NCBI GenBank assembly: GCA_047602055.1
Contig: JASGIG010000001.1
Span: forward strand, 868,001-932,000
Direction: 5' to 3'
Origin: JAODBQ01 sp047602055
GTDB lineage: Bacteria > Actinomycetota > Acidimicrobiia > Acidimicrobiales > Ilumatobacteraceae
Length of the DNA: 64,000 nucleotides
Position 1 is the stretch's first letter, and each line of letters begins with the position of its first letter. This document shows, in pieces, positions 1-9,563 of this stretch. A program made the translations under genes and the position numbers. The notes beneath the pieces are model-generated. The model did not search any database and was not told the origin of the DNA. It saw only the letters and a list, made by a program, of their open reading frames with translations.

Positions 1-235
1 CCCCGAAGCCGCGGTCCGCCTGGAACGGGTACAGCGAGCACAGGTGCGCCATCGTCGAGCGGTGCCAGTCCACCGGGATGGCGCGCCCTGCGCGGCGAGT
101 CCACCCCGACGGCCGGTCCGGCGAGACCGTCCCTCGTTGCGCCCGCGCCAAGTCGCGCTCGGCCTGGTGCGCGACCGCACGATCGTGACGTGCCTGCTCG
201 CTCGGAGTGCGCGGGCGGCGAGGCTTCGTGCCCAT
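1..235 (-). CDS. Start of a VirB4-like conjugation ATPase (partial)
   Basis: Only about 78 N-terminal codons are in the window; the rest lies beyond base 1. The ATG overlaps the stop codon of the upstream SCO6880-like gene by one base (TGATG), which fixes the start. The visible part is basic and hydrophilic (MGTKPRRPRTPSEQ...) and contains no nucleotide-binding motif yet. In actinobacterial integrative conjugative elements an SCO6880-like gene is commonly followed by a VirB4/TraC-type ATPase that powers DNA transfer at the inner membrane. The call rests on position and is therefore tentative. Confidence 0.4.
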   Translation of the reverse strand, partial: MGTKPRRPRTPSEQARHDRAVAHQAERDLARAQRGTVSPDRPSGWTRRAGRAIPVDWHRSTMAHLCSLYPFQADRGFG

Positions 236-1726
236 CACCGCGCGCCCGGCTTGAACGATCGACCCAACGGCAGCGACGCGACCCAGCCGACACCCTGGCG
301 AGCGGCGAGCAGGCGCAGATCGACGAGCGAGAGGCCGGCGGCGTCCTCGACCTTGGCGCACGCCGCATCCAGTTCCTCCGGAGAGCCAGCGGTGACCGTC
401 ACCAGGCCCGCGTGGCGGAACTCCGGGTGGCCACGAGCAAGCTCGCGTTTCGCGCGCCTCCACGTCCGCGAGGCGCCGCCGCTCACGTGCCGTGACACGA
501 AAGCCGCGGCGCGCCTTGTCCTCGTTGGACGACTCCAGCGACGTGAGCTCGCGGTTGGCTTGTGCCGCCGCCTTGTTGAACGGGATCGGCTCGTAGACGA
601 CGGTCACCGTCCGGGTCGTCGCGGTGTCCGTCAGCAACGAGTCCAACCAGTTCGCCGGAACCGGGAGCGAGGGCAGCGAGATGATCCGGTAGGTTCGATG
701 GACCGCTTCGTCGACGCGGCACGCCGACCAGGTGGACTCCACGGCCATCGGCCCCCACTGCAGGCCGGCGCGACCGGCCGCCGTGGCCAGCGACTGGCGC
801 AGCGACGCGAGTCGGCGGGGGTTGCCTCGCGTCGGGTCAGAGCGCATCCGCACCAGTGCGGCCAACTCGGCGGGCGACAACGGTGACGACGGTGAGAGCC
901 CAACCGCTTCGAGCCGCTGGACGAACAGCTCCAGCTCCTGCCCGAGCACCGCAAGGCCGGCATCCAGCGGACTGGCATGACCTCGTCGGCTGACTGCGCG
1001 CAGATCGACGGTGATCGCGATCGTCACGTCATGGGCGACCGTGACCGGCGCTTGCATGTCGAGGAGCAGCTCGTAGTCGTCGAGCGCGCGTTGGTCGGGA
1101 TGCGGCCGCGTCTTCGCGGAGCTGTCCAGCAGTGCTCGGTGGTCGTCGACACCCTTGGGGTGCGACCACTCCTGCCAGGTGATCCGGCACACCGGGCAGC
1201 GCGGGCGGGCGAACGGGGCGAGCGCGGAGCCCCAGGCGTCGAGCATTGCGTCCTGCTCGCGCAGCGACTTCATGGGAAACCCCGTCGCCGCCACAGCGAT
1301 CGTCGCCGACACGGTGGAGAAGACGCTGTCACGCACCACGCCCACCGGCGACGGCGCCCAGTCCCACGACGCGGCGATCAGCTCCAGCCCGCGCAACTCC
1401 GATGGCAGGTCGTTCGCCGTGGCATCGGCGTCGCCGACGATCGACTCGACCGTCCACGTCTTGCGCCCACGAGCGAGGAACAGGGCCAGCGACGGAACCG
1501 CCACTTCGTAGAGCGGGGCCCCGCGCCACCGTGCGAAGGCGATCACCAGACCGATCAACGGTCCGACGATCGCGAGTGGATAGACGTCTGCCATCAGTGC
1601 GAACGCGGCGACCAGCACGCCCAGGCCGACGGGCAACACCTGTCTGGGCGGAAAGCCGAGCAGGACGCCCGGGCGAGCGGACTCGCCGAACGAGTAGGTG
1701 GCCGAGTCACGGCTGGCGTCGCTCAC
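235..1726 (-). CDS. SCO6880-like conjugal transfer membrane protein (one frameshift)
   Basis: About 496 residues from a GTG start that overlaps the stop of the TrbL-like gene. The N-terminus carries two adjacent hydrophobic segments (about residues 25-65), and the rest is soluble and rich in beta-type sequence. This is the layout of the SCO6880 family found next to VirB4 in actinobacterial conjugative elements, where it is thought to help anchor the transfer machinery. The reading frame breaks near base 445; deleting one G there joins the body to a C-terminal end (TVTAGSPEELDAACAKVED) that continues to the stop at 235. The full span has one base too many for a single frame. Confidence 0.6.
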
Positions 1727-3049
1727 GCCTCACCTCCCTGCCGATTGTTCTTCGAGGGGATCACGACACGCCGCGGCCCCGTCTGCGTCGCCGCGCCGGA
1801 GCCCGAAGTGCCGTCCGGTGTCGTTCCACCGGTGGACTGCTCGCCGGACCCTGCCGTCTGGGACGCAGCCGTCGTCGCCGCCTTCTTCGTCGCCTTGGCG
1901 GCGACCGTTCCGGCGGCCACGACCGGGGCGACCGGGCCGCTCGCACCGACCGTCGCAGTTGTCCCGGTGTTCGTCGTCGCCGTGGACATCGGCTTCGTCG
2001 TCGTGTTGGGGCGAGTCGAGGTCGTCGGCGCCGAGAAGCCGGTACTGCCGGACTGCTCCGAACGGTCGGGAACGGGCTTAGTAGCGGCACCGCCCGACCG
2101 GCCGATCGACCGCGCCAACATCGCCGCGTTGGCGACGGACGTCGCGGAACGTGCCCAACCACCGGCCACGCCGGAGTGCATTGCCGCTCCTTCCGCCGAC
2201 GGCAGCAGCTTGTAGACCACCCAGGGCGACAGTGCGGCGACACCGAACGCGAAGAACCCGGTCAGCAGCGTCCCGATCTGAGCGACGTCGCCACCGCTGT
2301 CGCCTCCGGCGAACGGCGCGGCGGCGACGAGACGCATCCCGATCGACAACGTGATGACGATCGCCGGCTTGGCCAGCACCAGCGCGACTGTCGTGTGGAC
2401 GAGTTTGCGGACGCTGCCGCGCATCATCGGCAGTACTGCAGCTCGACCACACGAGCGGGGCGAACCCGGCGACGAAGTACAGCATCACCGAGCGCATGAA
2501 CAGCAATACGGCGGTGACGAGCATGCCGATCATCCCGAGGAGCAGGGCGACCGGCCCGAGGAACGTCGCGCCCCATCCCTTGCCGCCGAGCACGCCGGCG
2601 ACGATCGAGTCGACCACCGTGCGGATGTCGGGACGGGACTGGGTCCACACCGTGTCCGAGACCACGTCGGCGAATCGGATCAGCGTGTCCATCACGACCA
2701 ACGTGAACGCCGTGCCGACGATCGCTCGCACACCCGAAGCCACGGCATCACCGATCAGCTCCGGGCGCCCCGACAGCGCGGCTTGGATCGCCGTCATCAG
2801 CATCATCGCAACCGTCACGAACAGCGCGATCGGGGCCAGCGAGGCGACGACGCCGTTGACGAACCAGTCGTCGGTCAGGTGCGGGGTCGTCGCCACGTCG
2901 AGGAAGTTCCAGACGACCTCGATGAGCAGCATCAAGCCTTGGGCGAACCAGGTGAAGACGCCTTGGACGACCTTGTCCCAGGCCCACCCGGAGACCGTGG
3001 ACAAGGCGTCTTGGAAGATGTCGATCCCGATGGGGATGATCGGCAACAT
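1723..3049 (-). CDS. TrbL/VirB6-like conjugal transfer membrane protein (one frameshift)
   Basis: Polytopic membrane protein of about 441 residues. From ATG at 3049 it begins MLPIIPIGIDIFQDAL and shows at least five hydrophobic stretches, as in TrbL/VirB6 inner-membrane channel proteins of type IV secretion systems. The C-terminal 150 residues are Thr/Ala/Pro-rich and low complexity. The frame breaks near base 2440; removing one T makes VWSS run into AVLPMMRGSVRKL, which continues as membrane protein. Start and stop codons overlap both neighbours, so it belongs to one transfer operon. Confidence 0.6.
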
Positions 3050-3738
3050 CAGCCACCTCCCGTGCCGGCGGTCGGCCATGCGACCACCTTGGCGACCTCG
3101 GCAGCGCTGGCGAACGTGCCGTCCGACGGCGGCATCGGGGACGGGCCGACCGTCGCCTGCCAGTCGTCGACCAGCCACCGGCTCGACTCCCATGCCATCG
3201 TCAGGTGCACGGTGAGCCACTGCTCCGGGGCGGTCGTCGAGCCGGACGCGGCGTACACCGCCACCGTCCACACGTCGACGGACACACGCCCGTCGGACTG
3301 CAGCGATGCCGTCGCTGTCATCGGCTGCGTCACCAGGCTGACGTCGATCTCCCTGCCGGTCTCCTGGCGCAGTCCGAACAACAGATCAGTCACCTGCTGC
3401 GACGTCCGATCCGCCAACGTCGGTGCGAACCGCTTCGTGGCCAGCTCGGCGATCAGATCCCGACGTGTCACGAACCCGGCGGCGAACACCTCCGCCGTTC
3501 GCGCCACGGCAGCGACGCCGGCACGTCGCGCCGCGGCGACTGCGTCGTCCTGGCCGGCAGACGCACCGACGGAATCCGGCGCGGGCGCCGTCGCGCTCAC
3601 CGTCGGTGCCGCCGCCTCGGTCGGCTCAACGTGCCCCGGCACCATCGACTCGGTGGGGGTCGAACGGCGGTCGGCCACGACGGCGATGACGACGACGCAC
3701 ACGACGACCCCGATCACGACGACAGGCAGGCGGCGCAT
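3049..3738 (-). CDS. VirB8-like conjugal transfer protein
   Basis: A 229-residue protein starting MRRLPVVVIG with a single N-terminal membrane helix (residues about 4-24), an Ala/Pro/Thr-rich linker and a C-terminal alpha+beta domain of about 130 residues. This topology matches TcpC/VirB8-type bitopic proteins that scaffold conjugation channels, and the position between TrbL-like and pilin-like genes fits. The stop codon overlaps the TrbL-like start by one base. I see no catalytic motif. Family assignment is by topology and context only. Confidence 0.45.
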   Translation of the reverse strand: MRRLPVVVIGVVVCVVVIAVVADRRSTPTESMVPGHVEPTEAAAPTVSATAPAPDSVGASAGQDDAVAAARRAGVAAVARTAEVFAAGFVTRRDLIAELATKRFAPTLADRTSQQVTDLLFGLRQETGREIDVSLVTQPMTATASLQSDGRVSVDVWTVAVYAASGSTTAPEQWLTVHLTMAWESSRWLVDDWQATVGPSPMPPSDGTFASAAEVAKVVAWPTAGTGGG

Positions 3739-3739
3739 G

Positions 3740-4114
3740 TCAGGACGTCGAGTTGAAGACGGTGCTGGCGATCGTCCACGCCAGCGCAGCGACCACGGCG
3801 CAGCCGATCCCGCCGAGCAGCCACTTGCGACCCACCGACGCTGCGCCGTAGTTGCTGCCGAAGTGACCGACACCGATGGCGATCGCTCCGATCAGCAACG
3901 CCGCGACCGACGACCACAGGGCGATGTACTTCAGCCAGCTCAACAGATCGGTCAGGAACCCGGCTCCCGGCGGCGCGGCAGGTGACGGGTTGGGGATGAT
4001 CGGCCGCGGAGCCTGCGCCGACACCCGTGCCGGACCGGCCAGCGCCGTCGGCACGATGACGACGAACACGGACAAGACCGCGGCGAACCTGCGACGCTTC
4101 GGCGTCTGGGTCAT
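3740..4114 (-). CDS. Small secreted membrane protein of the transfer operon (VirB2-like)
   Basis: 124 residues. The start at 4114 is preceded by GGAGG at a proper distance. A basic N-terminus and signal-like helix (about residues 10-30, ending in ALAGPARVSAQA) is followed by two hydrophobic helices separated by a short basic loop. Two-helix proteins with a cleaved leader are typical of VirB2/TrbC pilin subunits, and this is the first gene of the leftward transfer operon. The sequence is not diagnostic, so an unrelated small membrane component is possible. Confidence 0.4.
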   Translation of the reverse strand: MTQTPKRRRFAAVLSVFVVIVPTALAGPARVSAQAPRPIIPNPSPAAPPGAGFLTDLLSWLKYIALWSSVAALLIGAIAIGVGHFGSNYGAASVGRKWLLGGIGCAVVAALAWTIASTVFNSTS

Positions 4115-4239
4115 CGGTGCCTCCACTCGGGATCGAGCCCCTCCCGCTGAGGGACCGTCTCTCTCAACCGCAACGCAGCCGGCCCACTCGTCCCAACAAA
4201 GTCGGGACAGAACCGGCTGGCGAACTGCGGTTGGAACAC

Positions 4240-5346
4240 ATGAAGGTCATCGCCGTAGCAACCGCCGCGCTCGTCGGGCTCGTCACGTTCATCGCCCTCG
4301 TCCTCGGAGGCGGCGACGTCCCGACGCTGTACGCCTGCGGCACGATCGTGCCCGGACCGCAACTCGACGCGATTCTCACGACCATCCGAACCATCGAGAC
4401 GGGCGGCAACTACTCGACACGGATCAGCACCTCATCGGCCTCCGGCGCCTACGCCTTCATCGACTCCACCTGGCGCACCTACGCCGACCTCGCCGGCGTC
4501 GACGTCCAAGCGAGCCCGTCGGCATGGATGGCCGCACCGCCCGACCAGGACGCCGCCGCCACCGCTTACGTCGAGCAGATCCTCACCGACCACGACGGGC
4601 ACGTCGAGGACATCCCACTCGCCTGGTACTGGCCCGGCGCGATCGACCACCCCGAACAGATGGACCGCGTCCCCCGCGCCGACGCCGGCAACAACCTCAC
4701 GCCTCGCGAGTACCAGAGCAAGTGGACGGCCGAGTACGACCGCCAACTCCAACTCACCGGCGCAGCGCCACCGAGCTCGACGCCAGCCGACGTGCCGCCG
4801 ACGGAAGGGCCTCCGGCGCCGGGCAGCTGCACCGGTGCTTCGGCCGCCACGGTCGACACCGACTGGGCGCTCCCCGGACCACGTCAGCTCCTCGACGCCA
4901 ACCCGTCAGCGATCAACCAGCCCCACCACGACTATCCGGCCTGGGACTGGATGATTCCGGTGAACACGCCCGTCTACGCGATCCACGGCGGCATCGTGCG
5001 CACGATCCACACGTGGCCCTACAACTGGTGGCGCGCAGGCTGCACCCAGGCCCGGGCGGGAGGATGCGACACCTGCGGGGTCGGTCTCACGATCGTCGAC
5101 GCGAACGGCGTCCACTGGACGTACTGCCACGGCAACAACCTCACCGTCCACCTCGGCGACAGCGTCACCGCCGGACAACAGATCCTGTGGAGCGGCGACA
5201 ACGGCCGCTCCGGCGCGCCCCACGTCCACGTCGAGATCCGAACCAACGGAGTCCGCCGCTGCCCACAGCCGTTGATCGCGGCGCTCTACCACGACGGACA
5301 CGGCGTCGACCCGACGACGCTGCCCACCGGAGGGTGCAGCTTCTGA
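4240..5346 (+). CDS. Membrane-anchored transglycosylase-like / M23 peptidase fusion
   Basis: 368 residues from the ATG at 4240. Residues 1-25 form a membrane anchor or signal. Residues about 35-140 resemble a lysozyme/transglycosylase domain (TIETGGNYSTRISTSSASGAYAF, with Gly-Ala-Tyr-Ala-Phe as in Slt-type enzymes). The C-terminal 160 residues are an M23 metallopeptidase with an N-terminal zinc region (HHDYPAWDW) and the HVHVE motif. Such two-domain hydrolases open the peptidoglycan for conjugation machineries. It is divergent from the transfer operon, with about 125 bases between starts, and its stop overlaps the next start. Confidence 0.75.
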   Translation: MKVIAVATAALVGLVTFIALVLGGGDVPTLYACGTIVPGPQLDAILTTIRTIETGGNYSTRISTSSASGAYAFIDSTWRTYADLAGVDVQASPSAWMAAPPDQDAAATAYVEQILTDHDGHVEDIPLAWYWPGAIDHPEQMDRVPRADAGNNLTPREYQSKWTAEYDRQLQLTGAAPPSSTPADVPPTEGPPAPGSCTGASAATVDTDWALPGPRQLLDANPSAINQPHHDYPAWDWMIPVNTPVYAIHGGIVRTIHTWPYNWWRAGCTQARAGGCDTCGVGLTIVDANGVHWTYCHGNNLTVHLGDSVTAGQQILWSGDNGRSGAPHVHVEIRTNGVRRCPQPLIAALYHDGHGVDPTTLPTGGCSF

Positions 5347-5651
5347 TGGATCGCCCCCTCAGCCTCGACGAGCTCCGAACCGCCGTCGCCCACCTCAACG
5401 GCGCCATCGTGGATCACCACCCGATCACCGACGACCAGTGGGACCACGCCATCAGCACGCTGCTGGTCGCCCGCGAGCAACACGGCGGCCGAGTCAGGCA
5501 GCTCCTGCAGATGATCCTCCACGACGGCAGCGGCCATCCGGAGGGCCAGTTGGGCCGATCACTCGTCGAGCTGCACTGCCACCTCGCCCTCGCCGACGAA
5601 GGGCCGGCGACGCGTCACGAGCCTCCGGCCTCGACGGAGTGGCTCACCTGA
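5346..5651 (+). CDS. Small protein translationally coupled to the cell-wall hydrolase
   Basis: 101 residues, acidic to neutral, mostly helical (MDRPLSLDELRTAVAHLNGA...). It has no membrane helix and no motif I recognise. Its ATG overlaps the hydrolase stop codon (TGATG), so the two are co-translated. By context it is an accessory protein of the conjugative element; function unknown. Confidence 0.6.
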   Translation: MDRPLSLDELRTAVAHLNGAIVDHHPITDDQWDHAISTLLVAREQHGGRVRQLLQMILHDGSGHPEGQLGRSLVELHCHLALADEGPATRHEPPASTEWLT

Positions 5652-6360
5652 GCGGTTCCAACAACTCCGGCTCTTCTGCGGCTTGTAGGACACGCAAGAC
5701 CCGCCGGGTTGCGAAACGCTCACAGACCGAGGATCGAGACCTCTCGAAGTAGGCACTTACGCCGCGCGCTGCGGGCCTGGATCCAGCCCGCTTAGGACGC
5801 GCAAGATCGGATCGTGCCCGTGACCGCCTGGCAAAGCCCGCGACCAAACCAGTTCAACATTCGGGGGATGGGCGTGCCTCGCGGACTGAACGTCCACGCC
5901 AAACATTCGATTACACCTGCGGGGCGGCGCAGGTCGGTCGACGCCCGTGACCGGCGAGATTGGCAGCCATCGGTCGACACATTAAGCCCAGCCAACGGTC
6001 CGACCGCCGCCGACGTCACCTCGTCACCAACTCAAACATCTCGGCTACCACGTTCTCACCTCACACCAGGCCGTCCGACGTTCCCGAGTCTCAGCACGGT
6101 CCGAGAACTGCGTTACACCCCTCTCCTACGATCAGGCTGCTGGCTTACCCTGAGCGGTCTCAACGTGGTGCCTCCACCACCGTCTGGGTGACCTTCGGGA
6201 TCAGTGAACAGCAACGATGATGCCCGAACTCAGCCTCCAGTACCACACACGCTCACCCGGCCTCCATCAGTCCACCCCAACGTCTGATCAACACGATCAG
6301 TCATCGGCCGTCCGCATCGGTCCCAGTGGCCTCGTGCGCCCGAGACTAACCTGACCCTTC
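5652..6360. other. Gene-poor stretch between the conjugative element and the RiPP cassette
   Basis: About 700 bases with no convincing gene: short open frames here lack ribosome sites and protein-like composition. A near-perfect 21-base palindrome lies at 5771-5791 (GCGGGC arms around CTGGATCCAG) and could fold as a hairpin after the small gene, but no T-run follows. Base composition becomes less GC-rich toward the right, at the edge of the next cassette. Confidence 0.5.
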
Positions 6361-7515
6361 GTGTCGCTCCCACGAGTTCTTATCGTCGGTGACGTTACGT
6401 TGAATGATTCGATAGCGCGAGCAGCTAGCGCGAGGAACTGGCCTATCGCCTACGCGGGAACGGGCCTAGTCGGCGTAGAAGCAGTCTACGAGGCGGCACT
6501 CCTTCATGAAGCGTCCATGCTCGCAGGGCTGGGGTCGGACAAAGCAGCTATCGCGATTGCGGTGGTATCGGAACGCCTCGGCCTCCCTGGGCCAACCGAG
6601 GCAGCCGTCAATACGGTCGGAGACAAGGTGCAGCTACGTCGCGTTCAGGAACGCTTGCAGCTGCCACATCCGAGCTTCATGGAGGTCGGCGCGCAGATCA
6701 TTCCGTCGACCGCCAGTGACTATGTCGGGCGCAAGATCGCAGTCAAATCGGTTGGAGCAGCCGCCTCGCGCGGTATGACGGCACTCGGGTCAAGTTGGCA
6801 AAGCCTAGACCTCGCCACTGCAGTCGCACATGCAATCTCGGAATCTCCAACCGGATCCGCTCTCATTGAATCATGGGTGGACGGGCCACAGTTTGGCGGC
6901 GACGCCTTGGTCGTAAACGGCTCAATCTTTCTACTGTCACTCACGAAGCGGAAGCTGCACAACCTCGTGACTGTCGGACACGAACTATGGCTTAGTCCGC
7001 CATCATCGGCGTTGCATGAGATCGAAAGACAGCTTTCTGCCCTTTGTGGCCAGCTCAACTACACCGACGGCCCACTTAATTTCGACGGCTCCTTATCCAG
7101 CGACGGCGGCGTCGTATTTTTCGAGCTGGCCGCCCGCCTCGGAGGCAATGGAATCACTCAACTCGTCGAAGATGCCACTGGTGGCTCGCCTAGCGAAGTC
7201 TACTTGGCGCAACTAGCAGGCCTTCCCCTCACAGCGCTACCGGTGCCCAGACGACCGGCTGGATCACTTCTATTTTATTCGGTCGAAGCCGGGATAGTAG
7301 AGGACTACACCGAACCGTCCCTGATGTGCGAGCGCATCCCCTGGTTGTCTACGTGCGTGGTCTGGACAAGGAGAGGGGAGCCGGCAAAGCCGCTGCGGCA
7401 CGGCGGTCAGTGCATCGGCCTTGCAACCTTCACCTTCGACTCTGGGTATGACCGCGCAGCCGCAATAATCCGGCAAGAGCTTGCCCTGCGCGTCTCGCCG
7501 AGGTCGGCGGAATAA
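6361..7515 (+). CDS. ATP-grasp ligase of a putative RiPP cassette
   Basis: 384 residues from a GTG start. The order of parts matches carboxylate-amine ATP-grasp enzymes (PurK/biotin carboxylase/L-amino-acid ligase type): a Rossmann-like N-terminal part (PRVLIVGDVTLND), a central ATP-grasp domain with KIAVKSVGAAASRGM (phosphate-binding Lys and Gly-rich loop) and IESWVDGPQFGGDALV, then a metal-binding FFELAARLGGNGI near residue 260. These enzymes form an amide between a carboxylate and an amine using ATP. It converges on the membrane-protein gene with 47 bases between. The DNA is visibly less GC-rich than the housekeeping genes, which suggests transfer. Modification of the nearby peptide is inferred from context. 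Confidence 0.7.
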   Translation: MSLPRVLIVGDVTLNDSIARAASARNWPIAYAGTGLVGVEAVYEAALLHEASMLAGLGSDKAAIAIAVVSERLGLPGPTEAAVNTVGDKVQLRRVQERLQLPHPSFMEVGAQIIPSTASDYVGRKIAVKSVGAAASRGMTALGSSWQSLDLATAVAHAISESPTGSALIESWVDGPQFGGDALVVNGSIFLLSLTKRKLHNLVTVGHELWLSPPSSALHEIERQLSALCGQLNYTDGPLNFDGSLSSDGGVVFFELAARLGGNGITQLVEDATGGSPSEVYLAQLAGLPLTALPVPRRPAGSLLFYSVEAGIVEDYTEPSLMCERIPWLSTCVVWTRRGEPAKPLRHGGQCIGLATFTFDSGYDRAAAIIRQELALRVSPRSAE

Positions 7516-7562
7516 AGGAGCGGACTCGATTGAGAGCACAGACGCCGGCACCGTCAGGCATT

Positions 7563-8354
7563 CTACGGCCACATAGCCGTCACCTGTTGCAGGTTCGCTT
7601 CATTCAGCTTCGGACCGTCCTTCAACTTGAGAGCCTTGATCCAGATCGCCTCAAAGTAGTCGACGAACAGCTGAGAGATAAGTGGGTGCTCGATCGAGAG
7701 ATAGATCTCACTTACAGCAGACATAACGTCACCGCGATGAGGGCCTAACACCACCTCGGCGTTGTCGAACACCATGAACTGTAGCAGGGGTGGCGTTGCA
7801 TCGTGATCGACGTCGAAGAACCGGGCGGAGTAGGAGGACGTTCCCTTCGCATCTACTACGTCGCGAAATCGCTTCAAGCGAATGGCGCTGGAGAAGGTAA
7901 ATACTTCGCGAAACACCGTGCCCCGTCGGCAAGCGCGCGCGATGTCACGCCTATAGGTCTCGTAAGCCTTTGCGTCGGCGGCCGTCTGTTGGCGTGCCGT
8001 GCTGCGTCCCCAGGTCAGGTCGGCCACGGTGGTAGCGGTCCGTAGGCGGAGCGAACAATAGCTCCAATAGTCAAGCGGGTTCCGAAACTGCTTTATTTTG
8101 ACGCCCTGGGTGGCAGCGATTATACGCGCCTCACTCTCTTTCACCTCGCGGGAAAGCTGCTCGAACCGAAATATGTGCTCCGTTCCGATAATCAGCGCAA
8201 TAAACCCTAGGAGGAGAAGACAAAGTCCAGGCAAGTTCTCCGCTACCCAACCGGCACGAAGAAGCCCAACCGCGTCAAGAACTCCGATCGCGATTCCCGC
8301 TAGCGCCAGCGCCAGTGGCACCAGGATCCGCAGTACCTTCAAAAGGTGTGTCAT
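7563..8354 (-). CDS. Two-helix membrane protein coupled to the lyase-kinase
   Basis: 263 residues. Two N-terminal membrane helices (about residues 8-30 and 42-62) are followed by a coiled segment (EQLSREVKESEARI) and a cytoplasmic alpha+beta domain of about 170 residues. That domain resembles in spacing the phospholipase-D-like folds but lacks the HxK...D motif (FMVFDNAEVVLGP is the closest). Its ATG overlaps the stop of the lyase-kinase gene by four bases, so they are made together. Possible roles are immunity, membrane tethering of the modifying enzyme, or signalling. Not recognised as a known family. Confidence 0.55.
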   Translation of the reverse strand: MTHLLKVLRILVPLALALAGIAIGVLDAVGLLRAGWVAENLPGLCLLLLGFIALIIGTEHIFRFEQLSREVKESEARIIAATQGVKIKQFRNPLDYWSYCSLRLRTATTVADLTWGRSTARQQTAADAKAYETYRRDIARACRRGTVFREVFTFSSAIRLKRFRDVVDAKGTSSYSARFFDVDHDATPPLLQFMVFDNAEVVLGPHRGDVMSAVSEIYLSIEHPLISQLFVDYFEAIWIKALKLKDGPKLNEANLQQVTAMWP

Positions 8355-9502
8355 TCGATGCCCTGACTTTCCGGGCGTCTCCTAGGCGCCCACGCCTCGT
8401 CCCATTCCGATAGGAGACGAGCGCAGCTCTCTAGGTCGGACTGCCGGTCGTGGAGAAGTGAGGCAGAGCTCACTACGCTCTGACCGACGGCATCAAACTC
8501 CGCACGGTCCCGCGGCCCAATAAACTCAAAGTCGACAAGTCGGACGCGAAATGTCGCGTGCTCAACCAGAACATTCTCGCTCCGAAGGTCTCTGAGTAGA
8601 ACTTGCGCCCGGTGTGCTAGGCCCATCAACTCCCGCAACTGGCGTCCTAGACGAAGCTGTGTCGCACGGCCATAAATCTGGCCTTCTGCCCTGTCACCCT
8701 CGATGAGCGTTGTCACCATCGCAAGCCGACCGCCTTCGGCAATTAAGGCGATAGGTTCGGGGCCCCTGAGCAGCGCGCCATAGCGTTGTAGACTTGCATA
8801 TTCTCGCGCTAATCTATCGGCCCCGTCGAAGCCCTGCGAATCAATCCCGCAATACTCTCGGCGAACTTTGATCACGCAGGACCGGATCTGATCAAGGTCG
8901 ATCCCGCGATACACGAGTCCGAACTGGCCAACGGCCATACATTCCACCGGCAAGTAGCGGTCAGACCACGGCTCCCCCGGTGCGCGGTCTTGCGCATATC
9001 TAAACGGCGGCTTCCGGCGGAGCTTCGCATGTTGCGACAGACGACGGTCATCCTCGATGATGGCTCCGTCCGCATCGGTCACAGCCCCACCGCCGGCCTT
9101 CTCTGTGACGAAGGCACCCCAGCGCGAGTAGATCGGGGCCACGCGGGAGACTCGGAGATCGCCATCAATTACCGGGCCCTCGACTCCCCGCAACAGCCGC
9201 TCCAGCTCCGTCACCAGTCGCAGAGCTAGAACGGGCGTGTCTGGGTAGAGCGTCGCGATCTTTCCGACCTGAGTTAACCCGAATTCGCCACGATTGGCGC
9301 GTTCGACCGCCTTCTCGGTCGCCAACACCTTGAAGGCAACTCCAATATCCCTGTGAACCTGCAGTACGGCCAGCTCTATTCTGGATCGAGCAGAAGGAAC
9401 ACAACTAAGATGAAGTTTCCATCCCTCAAACTCTTGAGGGATACCGTCAAACTTCCACAGTCGACCATCGTCCCTATTCAATTGATGGCCATCATTTCGC
9501 AA
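8351..9502 (-). CDS. Lanthipeptide-type lyase + kinase (LanKC without cyclase)
   Basis: 383 residues, start TTG at 9502 with AGGGG upstream. Residues 25-135 match the N-terminal phospho-Ser/Thr lyase domain of class III/IV lanthipeptide synthetases (EGWKLHLSCV, VAFKVLAT, KIATLYP, GPVIDGDLR, YSRWGAF). Residues 185-350 form the protein-kinase-like domain: Gly loop VGQFGLVY (191-198), Lys212 in CVIKV, catalytic LRDLRSEN (Asp305, Asn310) and DFE (324-326), the DFE variant being usual for LanKC enzymes. The C-terminal LanC-like cyclase is absent; the protein ends about 45 residues after the kinase. It should phosphorylate Ser/Thr in a peptide and eliminate phosphate to give dehydroamino acids. The gene is 61 bases downstream of the precursor gene. 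Confidence 0.8.
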   Translation of the reverse strand: MRNDGHQLNRDDGRLWKFDGIPQEFEGWKLHLSCVPSARSRIELAVLQVHRDIGVAFKVLATEKAVERANRGEFGLTQVGKIATLYPDTPVLALRLVTELERLLRGVEGPVIDGDLRVSRVAPIYSRWGAFVTEKAGGGAVTDADGAIIEDDRRLSQHAKLRRKPPFRYAQDRAPGEPWSDRYLPVECMAVGQFGLVYRGIDLDQIRSCVIKVRREYCGIDSQGFDGADRLAREYASLQRYGALLRGPEPIALIAEGGRLAMVTTLIEGDRAEGQIYGRATQLRLGRQLRELMGLAHRAQVLLRDLRSENVLVEHATFRVRLVDFEFIGPRDRAEFDAVGQSVVSSASLLHDRQSDLESCARLLSEWDEAWAPRRRPESQGIE

Positions 9503-9563
9503 GCGCTCAACCCCTGCGCTGCCTCACGATGCGCCTGGGATCAGAGGGCTTTAGCGCTTCCGA

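Noticed and set aside
5814..6191. 125-residue rightward open frame between the transfer genes and the RiPP cassette
   Set aside because: No ribosome site, no recognisable domain, Pro/Ser/Thr/Arg-rich composition typical of chance frames.
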